Below are positions 18,710 to 23,097 of a stretch of DNA of 23,097 nucleotides, one piece after another. The DNA comes from Gnetum montanum (Eukaryota > Streptophyta > Gnetopsida > Gnetales > Gnetaceae). The first letter of the stretch is position 1. Each line of letters starts with the position of its first letter. Where the stretch lies: the NCBI GenBank assembly GCA_015680685.1, contig MNCI01016470.1, forward strand, positions 421,987 to 445,083. Reading direction: 5' to 3'. Position numbers and translations under genes: made by a program. The notes beneath the pieces were generated by a model, which saw only the letters and a list, made by a program, of their open reading frames with translations, made no database searches and was not told where the DNA came from.

Positions 18710-21449
18710 TTAAAGAAATAAACAAATAAATAAATAACAAAGTGAATGCACTTGGAGCTTCTCCTCTTTAGTCTAAGGGTCCTGTGCCATCCATGCTAAT
18801 GTTTCGATGTTTGACGGAGTCAGCACTTCCCATGGATAGGGTAGTTGCAGGAACATCTAATTAGCTTTGACATACCATGCCGCGAACACCCATCGTTCCT
18901 CTTCATAGGCTCTAGCTTTGTCTTTTTATTCATGAAGCTTTGTTAGCCATCGAGCCAAGTTGGTTGCAACATCTTTCTATCCCTGGTAGCTTTCCTTTAC
19001 CACCGCAAGTTTAGAATTTATGACATCTAGTTTCTCAGCCAGCTTCTTGCACTCTGCAAATTCTGCTTCATATTTGATGTGGGTGGAAGCTACCTGCTGC
19101 TCGAGCTCTGACCTCGGGCATCTTGCTATTAACATGGCTAGGTTGGCATATCTAAGGTTTGCCAACTCCATGTATTCGATCAAATCTTGGATCTGTAGGT
19201 CCCGGTTCTTAATTTCCACTTGGTGGGCGAAGGCGTAAGTGTCCAATATGGCCCTCCAATCAGTTTGTTGAGCACTAATATTGTTGATTTGAGCCTTGGA
19301 CATATGGATCTCCTTCTCCAAGATTTGCTTGTACATTCCCACCTGATCACAGAAATGCTCCTTCAGCTTCTCATGTCGTTTAGCCTCATTCTGCCACGTG
19401 CTTATCTCGATGGCTGATTTTTGGCGAATAGCGCATACCTCCTCCATTGAGAGGATTTGATTTTCTCTGGCTAAACGGCTTACATCTCGGTTGACCCGAA
19501 TGAACTGTTCTCGTAACTAATGAAATTATTCATCGAGAACATTCTTTTGTTTCTCCACAGAAGTCAACCGAAGGTTATCTGCAACCAACTGCTTATTCTC
19601 TTCTTCTAAGGCCTTGAGTGCCTTAAGATGCGCATGAGTTTGCGCTTATGCTGTAGAGGCATCCCAAGTGGCCGTCTCCTTTTCTTCTACCACCTTCTTA
19701 ATTTCTGCAATTAGCTTTGTTAATTGCTTGGTTCTGAAATTTTCTAGCTGGTCTACGAGAACAAATTGCAAAGGATCCCGCTATGCTACTTGTGAGGCTA
19801 CGAGATGCTCTTGTAGTTTCTGCACTTCAGCTTCAGCATGCTTTGCCCTTACTTTGGATATGACCATCTTCCCCTTTGTGGAAATGAGGTCTGATTGAAT
19901 TGCTATTACATACTGGGGGGATGTCAAACAAGGACGTCATAACTTGCCCTTTTTGTAGCAATTGATCTAGCGCATCCTCATGTTCCGTAAGAGTCATTGA
20001 GGTTCCGGCAAGAGTTTGAGCATCCCATGCTCCTGAAAGATCTGCTGGTGGCACAACAGGTATGTTAAAGGATTTCTTGATATGGTCAGTGACCACTTTA
20101 GTAGCTCCCACAGCATCCTGGTGTTGCATGACCACCATAGTGGCCCCTTCACCAGTCTCTAACTACACTTGAAAAGATGCCACGTTTCCAAAGATATGTT
20201 GTGACCATCTGCTTTCCCCTCCTCTTGTTTGGATGGATAATTTGCCTCTTGTGTGATCTAATGAAATAGTAGGCTGGTCAGCATCATCGATGATGTGGAA
20301 GAGGTTTGCGTCATCATGACTTCCCTAACTAACTATCTCGGCGATGGCCCTAAGATGGCTCATCAATGGTCTGTAGTCTTGTTGTGGCGGCGACTTATCT
20401 TGGTCTGTGCTGGGTCTTACTTCTTGTTGTTGGCTGGGACCTGTGGCTAGAGGTTGACTGGGTCCTGCAAGTTGAGTTACAGGCGATCCAGTCATCTGTT
20501 CTTCTTCTTCATCTGGTCCCAGCTCTTTGCCAGTGCTCTTTCTTGGAGCTGGCACCTTTAATAACTCAGCATAAGAAGCATTCTGGGCTTTTTAGAGGAC
20601 GTCATTTGTGTATCCCTGAATACCAGCCTGTCAGCATAGTTTTCTGATAAGGTAGGGAAAAGGTAGTGCCATCTTCCCTGACTTCCATTCTTCAAATTGC
20701 CTTAGGATCTCCATCAAATATAGATGGGGAAGGTTAGAGTTAACCTTTCCCATCAACACTGCACATCCTCTTGCCGCATATGTTGATATTCTTTTCAAAA
20801 CTTTTGTGGGGAAGAGGTGATGGGTTCCGATTTTGAAATAAACCTACTCTTTTGTCGTCAGCTCACCAAAAGCTTTATCTCTTCCATAAGCCTTCTCTAA
20901 CCAATCCTTTCACACATCAGGGTCCGATTGGGTAGATAACCAAGCAACATGGGGGCCTGAATTTGGAAGGTTTAACACTTCCAAAATCGCCTGTGCAAAA
21001 AAGTCTACTTTCACACCACAAATGTTAACCATGGTGCCTTGCTCCTTATTGTGCCAGAACAGGTACGTTTCACCTAAGTACCAGGCACCACACTCAGAGA
21101 GGATAGGCCATAAGGGAGACCCCTTGAGGTGATCCCTAACAGTCTCAGGAGCGAACTTTAGAAAAGATTTGAAGTTTAGCTCCAAAATCATGGAAGCAAA
21201 TGTGGACTTCTCATGGATAGCCTGAACACACTCCAGGGGCAATGTGAGTTGTTGTCCTGGTTCAGGCACAGCAGTAGCTCCTCTTTCTGACTGCCCGGAC
21301 CGTTTGGTAGGAGGTTCTTCTTGATGGATGCTAAATGATTGCACCTCCTATACTGCATGTTGTCTGACAAGGACCTGTCTTCCACCTCTCCGAGGTTGTT
21401 TTGCTCCACCTTGAACAGGACCCCCTTGCTGTGCATGTTTCGGGGCAAT
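18710..21449 (-). pseudogene. Decayed retroelement gag-like ORF with coiled coil
   Basis: One reading frame, shifted once, can be followed for about 900 codons. It starts after a probable acceptor (TTGTAG at 21450) with IAPKHAQQGGPVQGG. Next comes a globular part (FKSFLKFAPETVRDHLKG, WYLGETYLFWHNKEQGTM, VDFFAQAILEVLNLP, then AARGCAVLMGKVNSNLPHLY). A Pro/Gln/Ser-rich hinge follows (about 20555-20330), then a helical region, and a long coiled coil from about 19870 to 18977 (for example QLTKLIAEIKKVVEEKE and ECKKLAEKLDVINSKLA). The end reads WEVLTPSNIETLAWMAQDP. There are 15 in-frame stops, and the frame shifts at a G6 run (19915-19920, C6 on the coding strand). No catalytic motif is seen. The layout resembles gag or 'putative plant transposon protein' genes of plant retroelements; that identity is uncertain. 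Confidence 0.55.
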
Positions 21450-21916
21450 CTACAATCACACGGGCCAAACGTTAGTAAGGTTGTTTTTCAAATTCAAGTT
21501 ATACCTTACTACATGCCTTTAATTAAAGATCTTATGTTATTGTGTGATCATGCTTGAAAATTATAATAATGGATCCTATGACTTAGATGGATTTCATTTT
21601 AATCTCCCGGTGTACCTAAGGTCATATGATTTTTGGCACAATTTTTCTAAGTGTTAGTGTTAATTACCCTAATTGATGTCCTTTGGGTGATGATAAATTT
21701 CAAAAAAGTAGGCACTCTTTGGCAAGTGTCTCTCCCCCACGACTAAACTGAACACTCTAGGTTCAAGCAGGTTCAAACGGAATTAAAATCGAAGCACCAG
21801 TGAGCGAGATATAAGTGAAAAAGCGAGGGTCACGCAATCGCAAGTCGTAGAGAAAAATTTCAAAAATTCTCCCCGCGTAAATGGCAAAATGATGCTAAGT
21901 GTTGCGGTAGGGGTGT
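21450..21916 (-). other. Probable leader or intron of the gag-like ORF
   Basis: No open frame is supported here. The minus-strand sequence upstream of 21450 ends in a T-rich acceptor-like stretch with TTACTAAC as a good branch point and TTGTAG as the acceptor. That suggests an intron in the 5' leader, downstream of the TATA box at 21926. Confidence 0.4.
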
Positions 21917-21917
21917 C

Positions 21918-21926
21918 CTATTTATA
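21918..21926 (-). promoter_or_regulatory. TATA box, minus strand
   Basis: TATAAATAG lies within CCTATAAATAGG, itself almost a palindrome. It is about 480 bp upstream of the gag-like ORF and directly downstream of the GATATC palindrome cluster. Confidence 0.5.
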
Positions 21927-21936
21927 GGAAAATAGG

Positions 21937-22006
21937 ACGTGATATCGTGTACGGTACATCGCGTACATGATATCACATGGGACGTGATATCGCGTATGCG
22001 ATATCT
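21937..22006. repeat. Cluster of four GATATC palindromes
   Basis: GATATC occurs at 21941-21946, 21969-21974, 21986-21991 and 22000-22005. The first pair forms a long inverted repeat: GTGATATCGTGTAC at 21939-21952 against GTACATGATATCAC at 21963-21976, with one mismatch. The second pair forms GATATCGC-GTAT-GCGATATC. GGACGTGATATCG also occurs twice as a direct repeat (21935 and 21980). It lies just upstream of a minus-strand TATA box, so it may bind a dimeric regulator; that is inference. Confidence 0.8.
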
Positions 22007-22009
22007 CAT

Positions 22010-22980
22010 CCCCAATGATGTGGGACACATGGAAAATACCGAATTTTTAATGATTTTCTTGAAATTAATGGTGTAAATTGAGGACATGGGAAAGTATTAA
22101 GATATCCTAGGGTAATTTCATGGATTCGAGAGGCACTCGTAATGATAATGATGTGAATTTAGCAATTAAAAATTTGGCGGTTATGAAGAAAAGGAAATGG
22201 AATGGTACGTTGGAATGTTAAAATTTTGAGGGATAATAATAGGGAAAGAAAATTATGAAAAATTAAGCTGAGGGTAAGAAATTGTGTGTTTGAGCTAGAG
22301 AATTAGTGAAGATTACAACAAAATTACACAAGTGGGTCCTTCCTAAAGCAGGTTTCAACCTATAATGCCCTTGTGTAATCACACTTAAAGTGTCCATGGG
22401 CACTAGAAGGGTTAACCGTAATCTACACTAACTCCACAAAACACACACATGTAAATATCATCAGAATGAGATGAGAATTCTATGCTACATGGGACATGAG
22501 CTACAAGTACACGAACAGTGAGATGAGGTGAATATAAAAAGGGATCGTAGAGATTGGGACATGAGGTAGCTAACCCAGGACACAGTGAATCCTATGTGTA
22601 AAGCATGATTAAGGTGTCATTGACCCATCGTTTCAAGATCAGGACCAAGTCCATCCTTCTAATCAGTGACATCGCATTGTTTCATCTCATGATGAACAAC
22701 TATGAGAGTACCATAACAATAAGGCATACGATCACTTGACATTTAGTACAAGGGAGGAGTGATTTTCGTTTTATGGCACTTCTTTTTCTTGTCTTCTTCT
22801 TTTCTTTTTTTCACTTTACTGAATCTAGAGAAGCTGCCAACCTTCAGGCATGGATGCATGTCTTTCTAATGGGACCCCCTAGAACAACGTTTGATTTTCA
22901 AGTGCCCTTTTGATTACTCTTACTCCCATTTTTCATTAGATCTACAAGGATCTTAGTACAACCATATTGCATGATAACTC
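22010..22980. other. Gene-free stretch
   Basis: No coding region is supported on either strand. Poly-pyrimidine tracts occur near 22785-22812. It probably belongs to the untranslated leader of the minus-strand element. Confidence 0.35.
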
Positions 22981-22997
22981 CTACAGACGCCACCAAA
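22981..22997 (-). other. Possible retrotransposon primer binding site
   Basis: On the minus strand the sequence reads TTTGGTGGCGTCTGTAG. Many plant Ty3/gypsy elements begin their internal region with a very similar TTTGGCGCCGTCTGTGG (recalled, not searched). If right, the 5' LTR lies to the right, mostly outside this window, and the gag-like ORF at 21449-18710 is part of that element. The match is imperfect and no LTR can be checked here. Confidence 0.35.
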
Positions 22998-23097
22998 GAG
23001 AATCCAAAAATCCCCTTGATGTCACATCCTAATCATTCCCTCTTGGTCCATCCTTCTTCATTCTGGGTACAATGAACACAAAATTAATTTTAAGTTT

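Noticed and set aside
20366-20647. Plus-strand hydrophobic frame as a membrane protein
   Set aside because: It is antisense to the Pro/Gln/Ser-rich hinge of the minus-strand gag-like ORF.

Overview
This is nuclear DNA from a seed plant, most likely a gymnosperm and probably a conifer. It is AT-rich, has plant-type introns, is packed with decayed transposons, and carries a broken NLR (NB-ARC plus leucine-rich repeat) immune-receptor gene. The conifer call rests on the character of the NLR and on general recall of spruce and pine NLRs; it is an inference. I see no prokaryotic genes, rRNA, tRNA or CRISPR.

Region 1 (about 776-9353, minus strand) is one NLR pseudogene whose pieces can be ordered end to end. 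It starts at 9353 with an N-terminus that looks built for myristoylation and palmitoylation, followed by a Ser/Thr/Ala-rich linker, a helical N-terminal domain, an NB-ARC ATPase domain and C-terminal leucine-rich repeats. Plausible GT..AG introns separate the pieces. Stop codons and frameshifts occur in nearly every exon.

Two copies of one 1.9-kb non-autonomous DNA transposon sit inside this gene in opposite orientations (2425-4350 and 7279-9167). Each copy has its own perfect 8-bp target-site duplication, CAATTTTC and GGATGGAT. They are therefore two separate insertions, not the arms of one giant inverted repeat. One lies in the large intron before the LRR exons. The other lies inside the first coding exon. 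Removing it and one duplication copy leaves that exon in frame.

Region 2 (10581-15310, plus strand) is a complete but decayed LTR retrotransposon of 4.7 kb. It has two LTRs, a 5-bp target duplication (GATTT), an initiator-Met-type primer binding site, a polypurine tract and a degenerate gag with a damaged zinc knuckle. I find no protease, reverse transcriptase or integrase, so it looks like a gag-only non-autonomous (TR-GAG type) element.

Region 3 (15316-18145) is AT-rich repeat debris ending in a short 3' remnant of a LINE on the minus strand.

Region 4 (about 18500-23000, minus strand) holds a long decayed ORF of about 900 codons. It has a globular N-terminal part, a Pro/Gln-rich hinge and a long coiled coil. 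It carries 15 in-frame stops, 13 of them TAG or TAA at places where a Gln codon or another single-transition source would fit, plus one frameshift in a G6/C6 run. Upstream of it are a TATA box, a cluster of GATATC palindromes and a possible retrotransposon primer binding site. It is probably the gag-like gene of a further retroelement whose 5' LTR lies beyond the right edge.
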